The notes under the pieces were generated by a model, which saw only the letters and a list, made by a program, of their open reading frames with translations, searched no databases and had not been told where the DNA came from. This document shows, piece after piece, positions 27,601 to 42,740 of a stretch of DNA of 64,000 nt (positions within the stretch are counted from its first letter, which is position 1; each line of letters opens with the position of its first letter). The DNA lies in assembly GCA_002749535.1 (NCBI GenBank), contig MZZL01000403.1, forward strand, positions 261,630-325,629, given 5' to 3'. The position numbers and the translations under genes were made by a program. Origin of the DNA: Apophysomyces variabilis (taxonomy: Eukaryota > Mucoromycota > Mucoromycetes > Mucorales > Mucoraceae).

Positions 27601-28742
27601 ACTAACGGAAACCTTCTCTTTTCCTACTTATTGTTCCGTAATTGTTGTTCTTGCAAAAGACGATTATTGTGTCACGATTGCAAGAGTTAGACGAGGTGGT
27701 CGCTATGACAGGGGATGGCACCAATGATGGGCCTGCCCTGAAATTGGCCAATGTTGGCTTCGCCATGGGCATTGCCGGTACCGAGGTGGCTAAAGAAGCC
27801 TCGGATATTATTTTGATGGACGACAACTTCAATTCCATTTTGCAAGCACTTAAATGGGGCCGTGCTGTCAACGATGGCGTTCGGAAATTCTTGACCTTTC
27901 AGCTGACAGTCAATGTCGCTGCAGTATTTGTCTCCTTTGTAAGCGCCATCGTATCAGAAACTTCGGAAAGTATCCTGAGCGCGGTGCAGTTGCTTTGGGT
28001 CAACATGATCATGGACACGTTTGCTGCGCTGGCATTGGCAACCGAGCCATTAACAGATGATTTGTTGAAACGACGTCCACTACGCAAGGATAGTAGTCTG
28101 ATCAATTGGCGCATGACCCGAATGATCATAGGTCAAGCTACGTTCCAGATCCTGATACAGCTACTGTTAATGTTTCGAGGTCCCGCCATCTTCGGGCTTG
28201 GTTATGGGTCTGCTGACAAGAAAATCCTACAAACAATGATTTTCAACGTATTTGTGTTTATGCAAGTGTTCAACGAACTAAACTGCAGACGAATTGATGA
28301 TAACCTTAATATCCTGCGCGGCATTACACGTGATTCACTGTTCCTGATCATTCAAGGCGTTGTTGTCGTAACGCAGGTGTTGATCATTCAGTATGGTGGC
28401 CTCGCCTTCAAAACAGTACCACTCTCACCAGCTCAATGGGCGTGCACCATTGGTATTGGCAGCTTATCTATTCCTGCAGGAATCATTATCCGACTGCTAC
28501 CAAACCGTTTACCCTACTTTTGGAGTGAAGATACAACCGATGAATTCCACCACGTCGTATCCTATTCACGCTTGAGGTGGGAAAGCGCTGTCGCCCATAT
28601 TCTACGCGAGGCCAAATTACTTTCACATAATCCTGAGGCAATGGCGCGGAAACTGCTGACTGAAGTATCCCCTGAAGGATTGGATGATTTTCTTGGTCAG
28701 CAGCAACCGCGAAGCCGTAATGATCGAACTGCAAAAGTTTGA
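24636..28742 (+). CDS. P-type Ca2+-ATPase, type IIB (PMCA/Pmc1-like)
   Basis: Pumps Ca2+ out of the cytosol, in fungi usually into the vacuole (Pmc1) or across the plasma membrane. About 1,100 residues in about 13 exons. Start [12 protein letters not shown]; the N-terminal domain includes [15 protein letters not shown] and the first membrane pair. The actuator domain has [17 protein letters not shown]4 has [14 protein letters not shown]; the phosphorylation motif [13 protein letters not shown] is at about 26447; the hinge [11 protein letters not shown] is near 27712-27745. The TM5-10 module occupies the last exon (27642-28742). Splice sites checked by phase at 25216 ([15 protein letters not shown]) and 26363 (SACETMGN). 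No long autoinhibitory tail is seen; the C-terminal stretch [15 protein letters not shown] is amphipathic and could bind calmodulin (inference). All catalytic motifs are intact. Confidence 0.95.
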
Positions 28743-29207
28743 ATATCTCATTTTTCTAGTCTTTTCTCTATTTCAATGTATAACCGATTCTGATTCCCCC
28801 ATGTTTATTACATACGTCTTCCTTTCTTTCTCTTTCTTTATATGCTTGTTTTCTTTTTCTTTTAGCATTGTTCTTGTAAGTTTGGTAAACGAAAAAATTA
28901 AGATATCACTTCTGGCATAGCCCAAGCATCTTTGGCGTCAGTTTTCTGGACCTATGATAAATTAGGTTAGGTTATTTTTGCATTTCCATGAAGACGTCGT
29001 ATCGTTATTCTACGTTTGCCAAATATCCACTGTAGATTTGCTGATCCATTGCACTCAAAACGCATCAGCCGGAATCATATCAGCACTGTTCACTTTACAC
29101 TAATGAATAAGACTACTTTTGCTTTTATGATTCTCTTTTGGAGCAAATCAAATATTTAAAAATGTCATTATCCAAAGCTTTTGTTTAATATGGAATGCAT
29201 TAAGGTT
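28743..29207. terminator. Convergent 3' region between Ca2+-ATPase and eIF3d
   Basis: The 465 bases between two convergent stop codons are T-rich on the plus strand and A/T-rich throughout, with AATAAG and AATATTTAAA-like sequences. They should contain both polyadenylation regions. No coding signal. Confidence 0.4.
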
Positions 29208-31024
29208 TTACTTCTCTTCTTCAGCTTCATCTTCAGCGTCTTCTTCTTCGTCATATTCTTCTTCTTGATCGAAGTCTTCCTCGCCGGGGATGGAGTAGAT
29301 ACGAAGGATAGGCTTGTTAGGATCTTTCATGAAGACGTATCGACCCTCGGGTAACTTCAGGGACAGATCAACCACAGCCTTGACAATACCCCAGCCGTTC
29401 GTAAGCGACAAGTTCATTTGAGAAGCAAAGTCCTTAGGCTTATAGGATTGAGTGCCCAAGATAACGTGTCGAGAATTATCCTTGGGGTTCAAACGAGCAA
29501 CGTAGCCAAGCTTGAGTTGATCAGCACCAGCCAACATAGCTTGCACTGCCCATCGAGCCAACTTAGCGGCATTGTTCTTCATTTCGGTTGCGGCAACGGC
29601 ACCACGCTGTGAATCCAAACTCTTCTTCCAGGGAAGAGCGCCACCGGCGCCTTGGGCCGAGGGATCAAATTCGTTAAGAGCGCGAACAGTCATCAAAGAG
29701 GTCTGGTTTCCAGCCTTAACAGCAGCATCAACTTCGGTACGGACAATCAAATGAATCTTTTCAGTTTCCTCTTCTTCCGATGCTGGGCTGCTGGAAAGAT
29801 CGAACCTTCTGTATCGATAACCGCAAGATGCCAACTTATCAGTAGCCGTTGCGAATGGATTAGGCTGATCAAAAGTTTTCTTGTTGTTTTGCTCTAGCAC
29901 CTGGCGAGAGAAATTCTGATTGATGTACATAGCTTCTGTACACAGGGCTGACCATGAGTTGATGGTGTCCTTGTCGTTTTCCGCAGGAGGATCGTATGAA
30001 TTCTCGTTAACGGTGACGAAGTCGAACACACCGCCAGGTCGCTTATCCAACACGACTTTGTCTCCGACCTTTTTGACAATAATATCCCATGGGTACACGG
30101 TACGGGTGGTACACATCAAAAGCGAGAGCACTGCATCGGTAGCGAACACGGTGGCCTTGTCTTCGGCCATCAATTTCTGGATCACTGGATCTTCAGAGGT
30201 GGTAGTGTCGTACTTGACGCGATCGATATGCTGAAGAGGTTTCTCATTCTTGGTGTTAACGCGATCATATGCCTTGTTGTAGTAGTTGACAAAACCATAT
30301 GAAGCACTAGACCCAATTCAGTTATTCTCCATAAAACCTCTTCACCCAATTAACTTACATATCCTCAGCTTCGGGGATGTTGAACGACAATTTGCTCAAT
30401 CGGTTGAATTCGATCTCATCCAGTACCTGCCAGTCAGCACCAATATTGATTGAAGCATTGCGCATACGCTGAGGCTTATCATAGTCCTTGTAGCCATATC
30501 TTCTTCTGCCTTGCTGCTGTCTACCTCCTTGAGAACGCTGACCAACAGTACGATAGCCAGTTGCAGTAGCGGGTTGCTTGCTCTGGACACGGCTGCGAAC
30601 GCCACCAGCAGCTTTGAGAGCCATCTTCTTTGCAGCAGCAGAACGGTTATCCACAACAGAGAAAGACGACTCATCCTCGGTGTGAGTGTATGCAAATGCA
30701 GAGGCGAACGAAGCACCATAGGTTTGATGTTGATCTAATCCAATGTCGGTTACGCCATACTCTTTTCTTGATCCCCAAATCGTTACCTCGGTTGAATCGG
30801 TTGAATCCAGTTCGGCCCTGACGACCGGTGACTTCGCGGTTATCCTGCTTCTGTCCCTCAGGATTAGTCCAGTCAGCCACGCGGCCCAATTTGTCGCTCT
30901 TGCTGTAAGGTGTATAAGGGATATCACGGAACTGGTCAGGGATCACATCGGATGCAGGACCCCAGCCACCCTGGCTATCAGAAATCTTGGGCAGAAAAAA
31001 GCGAGGTGTGTTTGACTCAGTCAT
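29208..31024 (-). CDS. eIF3d: Eukaryotic translation initiation factor 3 subunit D
   Basis: A peripheral eIF3 subunit; in animals it binds mRNA caps on selected messages and the fission-yeast counterpart is Moe1. Start ATG at 31024, with SDSQGGWGPASDVIPDQFRD, then KLGRVADWTN. An intron of about 52 bases (donor CGAG|GTAACG near 30787, acceptor ATTAG) joins NR to DQHQTYGASFASAFAYTH, aligning with the DESSF block of known eIF3d. A second intron near 30302-30355 leads to YGFVNYYNKAYDR. The large last exon (29208-30185) has ATDAVLSLLMCTTRTVYPWD, LDSQRGAVAATEMKNNAAKL, RHVILGTQSYKPKDFASQMN and KDPNKPILRIYSIPG, then an acidic Glu/Asp tail as in other eIF3d proteins. Absent from budding yeast but usual in filamentous fungi. 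Confidence 0.96.
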
Positions 31025-31935
31025 GGCTATAAAGCAGTCAATGTCATGTTAAGATCATTGCCATGAATCCCAGTAGAGTTCATTACCTTTTGCTGAACGG
31101 AACTGAAAACAACAATTTTTTCGCCTTTAAAGAAAAGTGACCGGCGACTTGAAGAAATTGTATCTCCGAGCAAGAGTGCTGTCGCCGTCAGTCTTTCGCA
31201 GTAAGAGACTCATTCCATTTTAAAGTTTTTAGTGCACACTAATATTCAACGCAAATATGCTTATAAAGCTAGGTGTAGATGCTAATAGAACTCTACGTAA
31301 GAGAGATTCTCCCCAAGAAAAGGAAATAAAGACTACTACCATGACTACATATAGATACCACCACAGAACGGATAGAAATATGTGCCCATAGTTATGAATT
31401 GAGCAACGTCCACATCCTCTTCATAACCATAAGTTCATAAACTGAGTCAGCCTCGCCCTTGCTGTTGTCCAATAACTTTGGCCGCATTGGAATATTGTGG
31501 TGTTTGTTTGCGTCACAAAAACCGAAGGAGGAGGCCTTTACTGCCTTTTCAGTCAGAATGCGTGTATGTGATCTTTCGTTTTATCACCTGGCTGCTCCTC
31601 ATACGGTTGATCTATCTATGGGCTGCGTAGTCTGGAATACGCATTTGCTTCCTCGTACCAGGAGAACTCGCGTGTTTCTCAGTCTCCCGGTTAAAATAGG
31701 CGTGGCTTTGTCTTCGAAAGTGTAAAAAGCATAATTACGGTTTTTCGCACACGCACTCTCTCGTACAATGATCCCAACCCCTAGGCTTAACTAGATGCAT
31801 TGCTTTGATTCTCTATGTCCCTTCACGCAGAAAATGCGTCCATAGATTGTGACAGTTCATATCTATTATTTGCCAAATATGGATGCGTCCTTTGTCGGTT
31901 ACGCTCCTGACAAGTCACTTTCCTTGTGTGTTGTA
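31025..31935. promoter_or_regulatory. Divergent interval between eIF3d and the Snapin-like gene
   Basis: About 0.9 kb between two divergent start codons. A short plus-strand open frame (31459-31725) has no protein-like composition. The interval should carry both promoters. No motif recognised. Confidence 0.4.
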
Positions 31936-32344
31936 ATGGCCGATTCCACTGAGAGGGCAAGTGATGTCGTTGTTGATAATGAACACACTGCGGAAATAAG
32001 AGGCAACCAATTGCCGAACGGGATATCCTCATTGCTGGGTTCGGTAGTAACGGATATGGATAACGCGATCGTGGAAACTCAACGTAGCCAAGATGACCTG
32101 GGCAAAGAGATTGAACGATTGTTAGCAGGTAACACCACTAGCACCAACGGCAGAAACATGACATTGACATATTGCAGAGCTTGAGTTATTCACAGATATT
32201 GCTGAACCACCTCGACTCCAACCAGCACTGGAAAAGCTTGCGGATGCTCGGAAACGGTTAACGGCTGCGAATAAATCGATGCAACAGACTTATGCTCGTG
32301 TGAAGAGAATACAGGCACAACTTCTGCCATCTGCGCCTCAATGA
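31936..32344 (+). CDS. Snapin-like protein (BLOC-1 subunit)
   Basis: Small coiled-coil protein of the BLOC-1 complex on endosomal membranes. Start ATG at 31936 (MADSTERASDVVVDNEHTAE). Exon 1 contains LGSVVTDMDNAIVETQRSQD and LGKEIERLLA; an intron (about 32130-32176, donor GTAACA, acceptor TTGCAG) leads to ELELFTDIAEPPRLQPALEK, LADARKRLTAANKSMQQTY and ARVKRIQAQLLPSAPQ. The spacing of the LD.H...RESQ..L-type helix, the aspartate/proline break and the LL..RRR...N..LQ..QERL-type helix follows Snapin. About 120 residues, similar to animal Snapin (136). An ATG upstream at 31849 belongs to a non-coding extension. Confidence 0.75.
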
Positions 32345-32641
32345 AATCGCTACATTACTCTGCTTTATTATCTGCGACAGGTCAAATAGCTGGTCAGACG
32401 CGATATATCCCATCTATATCCTGGGATAGTGCACAGCATAATAATTTTGACTGGTTCAAATAACAAAGGGTTTTTGGGGAACTGGCAGGCTCAAACATGT
32501 CCCATTATCTTATATGATCGAGCGAAGCACAAAATCCGCAGCCCAGGATTTTTGGAAATAAACAAATGCTTAACAAACTTTATTACAGAAGAAACTAAGC
32601 AATCTCATCCCCCCTATGACACCTGGAAACACTAAGATCTA

Positions 32642-34154
32642 TTATACTTTCGTACTGGAACCCTGCAATGTGGGATCTTGACTAGGATATCTGTCAGAGT
32701 CATCCGCTGCGTTCATTGTTGGTGGAGCGGGGGGCTGCATCACACCTGTACTCGCTGCAAGAGAAGAGAAACAAGTCAATGTATCAATCTTAGCGGTGGT
32801 ATAATATCAAACCTGATCGTTGTTTAGCATCCGATTTGGGTCCTTGTGGTCTAGGTCGTCCCCACGTTACTCGCAATGTATGTCCATTGAGTGTTAAACC
32901 GGTGTCTGACACCTTTTCAGCAGCAAGTTCTGCGGATATTCTCGTGGCAAAGTTGACGAATGCACACTTTGACCGGTGAATAACAACAGTCGATTTAATT
33001 TCACCAAAAGCGTAAAAAAACCCTCTATTGAAATAAAATTACTATATGTCCACTCGTCCTTTGCAATATATACCTTATATCTGCTTCTTGGATATCCTCT
33101 TCAACGCCAGTAACAAATAACGATGTCTAATTCTATAATGAGATACGTAGTCTAATGTATTGTTAGTGACTTACCACTGACTTATCTTCAGGAGGAGCCA
33201 ACGAATTCCCCTTTACCCGACTAAGCATCTTTTTTGCCACAGGGTCATTGGTACCATAGTATCGATTTTTGATATTCTGCTGTCCAACATCACCTTCTCC
33301 AGGAGCCTCATGTCTTTAACATCATTGAGTTCTCTTACTAGCAAATTTCACTAACTTTACCTGTAAGGACATTCATCGCCACGGTTACATTCACCCTTGA
33401 CGAAAAAGGAACAAATATGCGGTCTATTGCGTTTGTAATATGGCTCTGTACGCGCCAACTTTTTCAAAGTTTCGTGGTTGGCAGGTGATATTTTGCTGGT
33501 GTCATATACGTTTGCGCCTTCTTCGACCTATTGAAAACGATAAGCGACCATACAAAATCTTTAGCAGGCCAATTCTCACCTTGTTTGCCATATTTTGCGC
33601 ATAATATTGTCTATTAATATCAGCTGTAGGTGCTTCTGATTTGACGTCGAGTGCGCTGTCTCGTACTTCAACCGGGAGTCCTATGCGCAAGTATGAGCAA
33701 CAACTACGGTTAATAGCAAGCTGGAGTACCGTATTGCAAATCAAGGATGCACGTCTGGCATACATTTTTGATTTTCGAACATGTTTGACAGATCTCGGTT
33801 TTTTTATATCGCATATTAGTGCCAGGCAGCCAGCGGAACACAGTGAACGGTCGTTGACAGATCTGCCGATCGATAGTCAATTCCAGGAATGCTTAAGGCT
33901 AAATTACTTACTTTGCACTCTTTTCCGTAAGCTTGTTTTGTCTAAACTGTTGATGAATAACGACAGGTTAAATTCAAGAACAAACGTACCATGCGAACGT
34001 AGGGATTATCGCCCAGACATGTCTCGCAAACGATAGGAAATTCCTTTCAAAGTAGCCAAAGCAAAGCATGGTAAGAATGACAATATCATTCCCATCTCAC
34101 ACTTACTGCATCCTCCCATTGCTGCTTATTTGGGTCAGCTTTAGTCAAACTCAT
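32642..34154 (-). CDS. RBM22/Slt11-type pre-mRNA splicing factor
   Basis: Component of the spliceosomal NineTeen/Prp19-related complex, contacting U6 snRNA and the intron in the catalytic core. Start ATG at 34154 ([16 protein letters not shown]). The N-terminal zinc-binding region includes [17 protein letters not shown]. Later exons: [20 protein letters not shown], then [37 protein letters not shown], and the CCCH finger [19 protein letters not shown] (C-X7-C-X5-C-X3-H) near 33360-33440. An RRM follows: [14 protein letters not shown] (about 33095), [20 protein letters not shown] and [10 protein letters not shown]. The C-terminal tail is short and Pro/Ser-rich and ends GSSTKV. All expected domains are present in order. 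About eight exons. Confidence 0.9.
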
Positions 34155-34316
34155 ATTCTTGGTTCAGCAAAAAGTCGAAAAAAGCGCCAGCAATCAGTGT
34201 GCAAAGAGGAACAGTGGGACTGCTTCTTCGTCAGTTGAAGTCCGCACGCGTCCTGAAATGTTTTTTCATTTTCCCCTTTCGTGTCTCTTTGACAAGACAT
34301 TACCTCGATCGTCCCG
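34155..34316. promoter_or_regulatory. Bidirectional promoter of RBM22 and MCM4, with MCB site
   Basis: Only 162 bases separate the two divergent start codons. A perfect palindromic ACGCGT (MluI cell-cycle box) lies at 34246-34251, 66 bases before the MCM4 ATG. In yeasts this is the binding site of MBF (Mbp1/Swi6 family), which drives S-phase genes including MCM genes. The same hexamer occurs elsewhere in the window, so chance (about 4% for an interval this size) cannot be excluded. Confidence 0.5.
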
Positions 34317-37795
<3,479 letters not shown>

Positions 37796-38445
37796 ATTCT
37801 TATTTACCGCGATTTACAAGGATAAAAAAAGTAGTTGAATTAGTTTTTCTCCCAATTTTTTCCTTGTCCGCGTGCGCCGCCGGTACCAGTTCTTCGGACT
37901 TTTTTGATGATGATATGGGTATATCCAAATATGGTGTTGATCAATGTATATCCAAGCGAGTGGCTGGTTATATCACGGAAGCCCGATGATGAGGAAGATA
38001 TCAACAGAATAGGGTCTGACTAGGATGGGATGCGTTTACCATCCCGTTGGGGTGCACAATATCGGGTACATTCGGGTGTGCAGTCTATTCCATTTCTTTT
38101 ATTCATCAGAGTATATATAAGTTTTAAAGAGACCCTTGGATCCGCGTGTCCAGTCAAGTGAATGCGAGTAAGTGGGGATCGCCATGGATCCCATGTGAAA
38201 AAAGGGATATAAGAAAAAAGTCCGACTTCTTATCTTTTGCGCAACTGATAAGTTTTCATCTATCCAGTCACATGCCAAAAAAAATGATGCTCGGGAAAAC
38301 GACGAGTCAGGGGCTCTTGCGCTGTAAAAAAAAAAAATGAAAGACTAAGCTAGCTTTGATTACACGAGTTTCTTTTCTTCTTCTTTTCTTCTTCTTTTTC
38401 TTTCCTCTTTTGCTCTTGTTTTTCATATTTAACTAAATCCTTTTT
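37796..38445. promoter_or_regulatory. MCM4 3' region and GATA-factor promoter
   Basis: 650 bases without coding signal. The right part (about 38365-38420) is an almost pure pyrimidine tract of TTC and CTT units, typical of the 5' leader of highly expressed fungal genes. A poly-A run of eleven lies at about 38327-38337. Confidence 0.45.
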
Positions 38446-39950
38446 ATGGCACAAAAGACAAAAGATCGTAAACCTTCGATTTCTCTCGCGGACCGGATAT
38501 TAGCAGATTCATTGTTCCCATCGATAGGCAATGAAACAAACAAAAACCAATCAGACGATCCATTGGAAAGTCAAATATGGCGGATGTATACCAATGCAAA
38601 AGATACCTTACCGAATGGGTCACGTCTTGAAAACCTGACGTGGCGTCTGATGGCAATGACACTAACAAAGAAAAAGCCGTCCGAATCTGAACCATCAAGC
38701 CCACCGTGTACGCCAGCTGCCATCACCGCGACAAGCACAACATCGATAAAAACGGAAATGAAAGAACCACAGAAAGAAATGTGGGCCGAGGTATGTAATA
38801 TGAATCAAAAGCAAAAAGAAGAGCATCAAGGGACTCCAGTCACACAGTATCAGATGCTGAATAATGGCCTCTTCTTTTTCAGTGCCCAGCTATTACCATT
38901 CCCTCTTATTCTTCTTGGCTGGATGATGATCATCACGACAATAGCGGTCGATATCATTCGATGCCAACAATTTTAGAGCATGATTATATATCAAACTATC
39001 TAACGGCAGAGCCAACCATTTCTCGCTACGCACAGCCCGTTTATCTCACCCCGACAGAAGAGTACCCTGACCAACATAATCACAACACTGATGACAGCAA
39101 TGAGAACAACAGCAGGAGTGGTTTTGCGTATAGTGCTAGTCTACCAATCTCACATCCTGTAGTGAATCATTGGTCTATGGCACCGTCTTCATCCGTCTTG
39201 CCCTCACCTCCACTTCCGAAAAGTCCTGACACAATCCTACCTTATTCGTCCACGTCCACACCCACACCCGCGCCTCTCGCAGAAGCAAGTCCACAGGAAT
39301 CCAGTCGAAACAAGGCACAATGTGCTAACTGCAAGACAACGACCACGCCGCTCTGGCGGAAAGATCCACAAGGACAAACGCTCTGCAATGCCTGTGGCCT
39401 ATTTCTTAAACTCCATGGTGTTGTCCGTCCTTTACGACTAAAAACGGATGTGATTAAAAAACGCAACCGAACAAAGCAAAAACCGAAAAGTCCCGGCCAT
39501 GTGCCACCATCGTCCCCCTCCTCGATAGCAGCAACTACTGGACAGTCTGCGGACGCGTGTTCTTCAGTAGCGACCACGGAGGACCCCACACCGCAACCTA
39601 TCCGTCCAACACTCCATAAACGACAACGACGCTATCACTCCTATTGTGGAAGCCATCCTTCGTCTTCCATCAGTCCTTCACCTACTTCTTCTTTGATGAC
39701 TCCACTATCCCCTTCCTCTTCCTCCTCCTCTTCGTCTTATGCAAGTACTCCTTCTACGCCACCTCACCAAATTTGCCATCCTTCTATGCTTGAAAATATT
39801 GGTATGCATCTTGGTCATCTTCCAGCTGATCTTCTTTCAGTGATTGCCTCAGCAGCGAGTTTTCATGCGGCAAACAAGCAACACGAAAACCCCGGCGCCA
39901 TTTGGAACGATCCTTCTTTATTTCAACCATCGCCATCTCATGCACCTTAA
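38446..39950 (+). CDS. GATA transcription factor, AreA/Nit2-like
   Basis: DNA-binding regulator, probably of nitrogen-catabolite genes. Two exons (38446-38790 and 38883-39950) joined by a 92-base intron give 470 residues. The N-terminal region has [19 protein letters not shown] and [12 protein letters not shown], matching the conserved N-terminal module of AreA-type factors. The single GATA finger (residues about 262-286) is C-X2-C-X17-C-X2-C with [20 protein letters not shown], followed by the basic tail [16 protein letters not shown] that contacts the minor groove. Flanks are Ser/Pro/Thr-rich, including a nine-serine run near 39715-39740. A C-terminal helix reads [16 protein letters not shown]. 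No nuclear export signal or AreA C-terminal RMM-type end is evident. Confidence 0.9.
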
Positions 39951-41124
39951 ACTCAAGTCTTTTCTCCCAAATATGCCCACGAATATGTCACTAAATAAGA
40001 AAAAAAAATATAAGGAGGAACGGAAAAAAATAGGAAAACGAATAAAGGCGGATGAGGATCGGCCAATGTATTGTAACTAAGAAAGAAGCGGAAGTCACTA
40101 TTTGACAAGTATAATGTACAGTAGTTCAATTTTGTTTCCACGTGGAGTGTTATGCATTGACAATGAAACGACTTGCATCGAACAAGTGCTCCCTTATCTC
40201 TAGGGGCTTTCTTTTTATACTATAGTCAAATGAGAATAATGCAGAAACAACGGTTTGACTCTTGTTTTTCTTTTTCTTTTTCTATCCTTGGACAAAAGTA
40301 GAGTTGCTGCATGCATTAGATATATTTATTATTGATATGAAGTTTTGTAAAGTCAATCTAGTTTCATTGTAGAATAGAATAAGCATAACAAGCATTCATC
40401 ATACTTTCAATCACCTTGGTAGGACAGAATCTGTGTCGATAATAAGACGGCTAAGGTGGGGGGAGGATAGAGTCAAAGCGTAATGAGGCGGCTCTCCAAT
40501 TGAGAACCAAGGTAATAAATCAAGTGCATTGGTTATATATCGCCAGAATGAACATATCAAAAACGCAGCAAAGAAACGCATTAATAAATTCGAAAGTGTT
40601 AGTAGCACGAATTGGCCTGTGATAATCCCGCACTTCTTTGTCCCTTCTTTAAGTAACGTTTCACTCGCTTGCTGTTTGCCCTCATCAGCTGCCTATATCT
40701 CTTTTCCTCAGTCTACATTAGGATAGACCCGTTTGCTAGACTTGCTGAACTATATGTTTTTATTCTATGGAAGCGAATAATAGGGCTAACAAGTAGTTAT
40801 GCATTTCTTATTCTTTTCATTCTTTTCGGTTCAATTCAGTCATAGAGGGTCGGGTGACACATTGTGCTACATCAACCTACCTTCTTGGTTGTACTCGAAC
40901 AATTGATCTGGGTCCTTCTGCCTGTGTTTTTTTATTATTCTCTTTTGTCTCTCCTTACTGTTAACGTAGACATATTTCTCTATCTCTCTCTCTTTCCTCT
41001 TCTTTTCCTTTCCTTTAAACCAATCTTTGTGTCTCTGTCCCCTTTCATGTCTCTGTAAATTTACTCTTCTCTCTCTCTCTTTTTCCTTGCATATTCCCGA
41101 CATTCCAAATTCTTTACACACATT
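39951..41124. other. Intergenic interval
   Basis: 1.2 kb between the GATA factor and the Opy2-like gene. No coding signal. The last 150 bases (about 40975-41090) are CT-rich with repeated TCTCTC runs, typical of the leader of the following gene. Confidence 0.5.
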
Positions 41125-42620
41125 ATGAAATGCCAGCCTTTTACGCATTCAACATGCTCAGCCCTGGTCTGGACCTTGGTTCTTATTCTATTATCACCTG
41201 CCCTTGCATTGGACAATCCATGTAAAGCAAGCCAAATGAAATAGAAAAAGATGAACCTAATAAAACAAAAACCTTACTAATAACGTTTTTCTGTATTTAG
41301 CTATTAATAGTGCGTCTTGTATGCCATCGGGCTGCACTGCCCAATGTGCATCGCATTGCTCTGCTGATGAAATCTGTGTCCTTGGTACTATGTCACAATG
41401 TGGTGTCTGCCCGGCATCTGAATGCATTAGTAAATCGTACCTGTATCCTTCCGGTCAGAACAGCGACTCAAACAGTAATGGCGACGCTGGATCCAATGCT
41501 GCACTTATCGGTGGCATAGTAGGCGGCCTTGTTGGCGGCGGCCTCTTGTTGGCGGTGGCTGGTTATGTATTCTTCCGTTACAAAAAGAAAAAGAACACCC
41601 TACCACTTGCCTTTTGTGGAAAATCGATGCCTGGCAAATTGGAGGTTGGCCCTCAGGTAACGTTTTGCGGCATTGATAAAATTCATCAACAACGTTTATT
41701 CGCATGTTACTACGGCATTGGAAATTGGAAATTCATTTATGGTATTCTATTCATAGACGCGTGAAGTCATGTCCGGTGTTATCCCTGTTGCTTATATTCC
41801 TCCGTCGCGAGATATCGAAAGTAACGAGAGCCTAGCAGAACGACGATCACAGCCTTCACCCATATCACCCTCTCAATTCCCGAACACGAACAGTAGCACC
41901 GCAACCCCTGTTTATTCGCAGTATATGAGTATGTCGACGTTCCCTCAGACAGAGAATAATAATAATTCGACATGGCGCACAGATGATCCATTTTCTGATA
42001 ACCATTCAACAGATGATCCTCGCGCTAGAGCACACCGAAGTTCTCAATTCCTCAGTATTGGCGGACGGTCGGTATACGATGACGATGACGACGATGACCT
42101 TAGCAACCGAGGATCCATGGCATCAAGTGTAGGCCACGTCCATACACCCGTCAAGGCCACGCAGGCCTTCCAAGTCACAAGAGCCAAACCACAGATCCTC
42201 CGTGTCAACACCATGCGCGTGGATGGATCAGGCGGTCTGAACCGAAGTGGATCCGTTCGAACCATCTTAACCAAGGAAGAAAGTCCCACCACGACCGGCT
42301 TAACACGATCCAACACAACGCCTGTACGACGTCGACCCTCTCCCACCGAAAGCGGTCCAGTGATTGAATTGACTTCACCCACGAGCCCAGAGGATAGAAA
42401 CAAACGTCATACATCAGCCCCACCAGCGACAGAAGATCCTTTCCATGACAGACACAGTATCACAGAACCTCGATCATCCTCATCAGCCATGCCGTCTGCC
42501 TCCTCCAGTACAGAACATATCAGCTCCAGCAGATCCAAACCCCAGGCCACCGATAGTATGGTATCAGCGCCTGGTGATGGCGAGATTACCGTTTTCTGGA
42601 GCGGACACGGTAGCTCATAA
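41125..42620 (+). CDS. Opy2-like single-pass membrane anchor
   Basis: Three exons (41125-41221, 41301-41656, 41757-42620) give 438 residues. A signal peptide (VWTLVLILLSPALALDNP) is followed by an eight-cysteine extracellular module with CMPSGCTAQCASHCSADEIC and then CGVCPASEC, matching the N-terminal Opy2 module of ascomycetes. A Gly-rich TM helix lies at residues about 99-126 (ALIGGIVGGLVGGGLLLAVA), then a basic stop-transfer FRYKKKK. The 310-residue cytoplasmic tail is Ser/Thr/Pro-rich with an Asp run (about 42078-42096). In yeast, Opy2 docks Ste50 and Ste11 at the plasma membrane for HOG and filamentation MAPK signalling; that role here is inference from architecture. The acceptor at 41756 (TCATAG) is required for phase, giving GPQTREVMSGVIPV. 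Confidence 0.7.
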
Positions 42621-42740
42621 AGAGACTTGTACAAAAAACAAAAAGAAAGATACAAGTAAAAAAAAGAAAAAAGAAAAAAAAAAGAACCAACAGGAAAGAA
42701 GTTTCTGCTTGAAGAAAAAAACACACGCACTTTTGTTTTT

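Noticed and set aside
39242..39589. 115-codon antisense frame in the GATA gene
   Set aside because: Exactly antisense to the zinc-finger exon; a shadow of strong codon bias.
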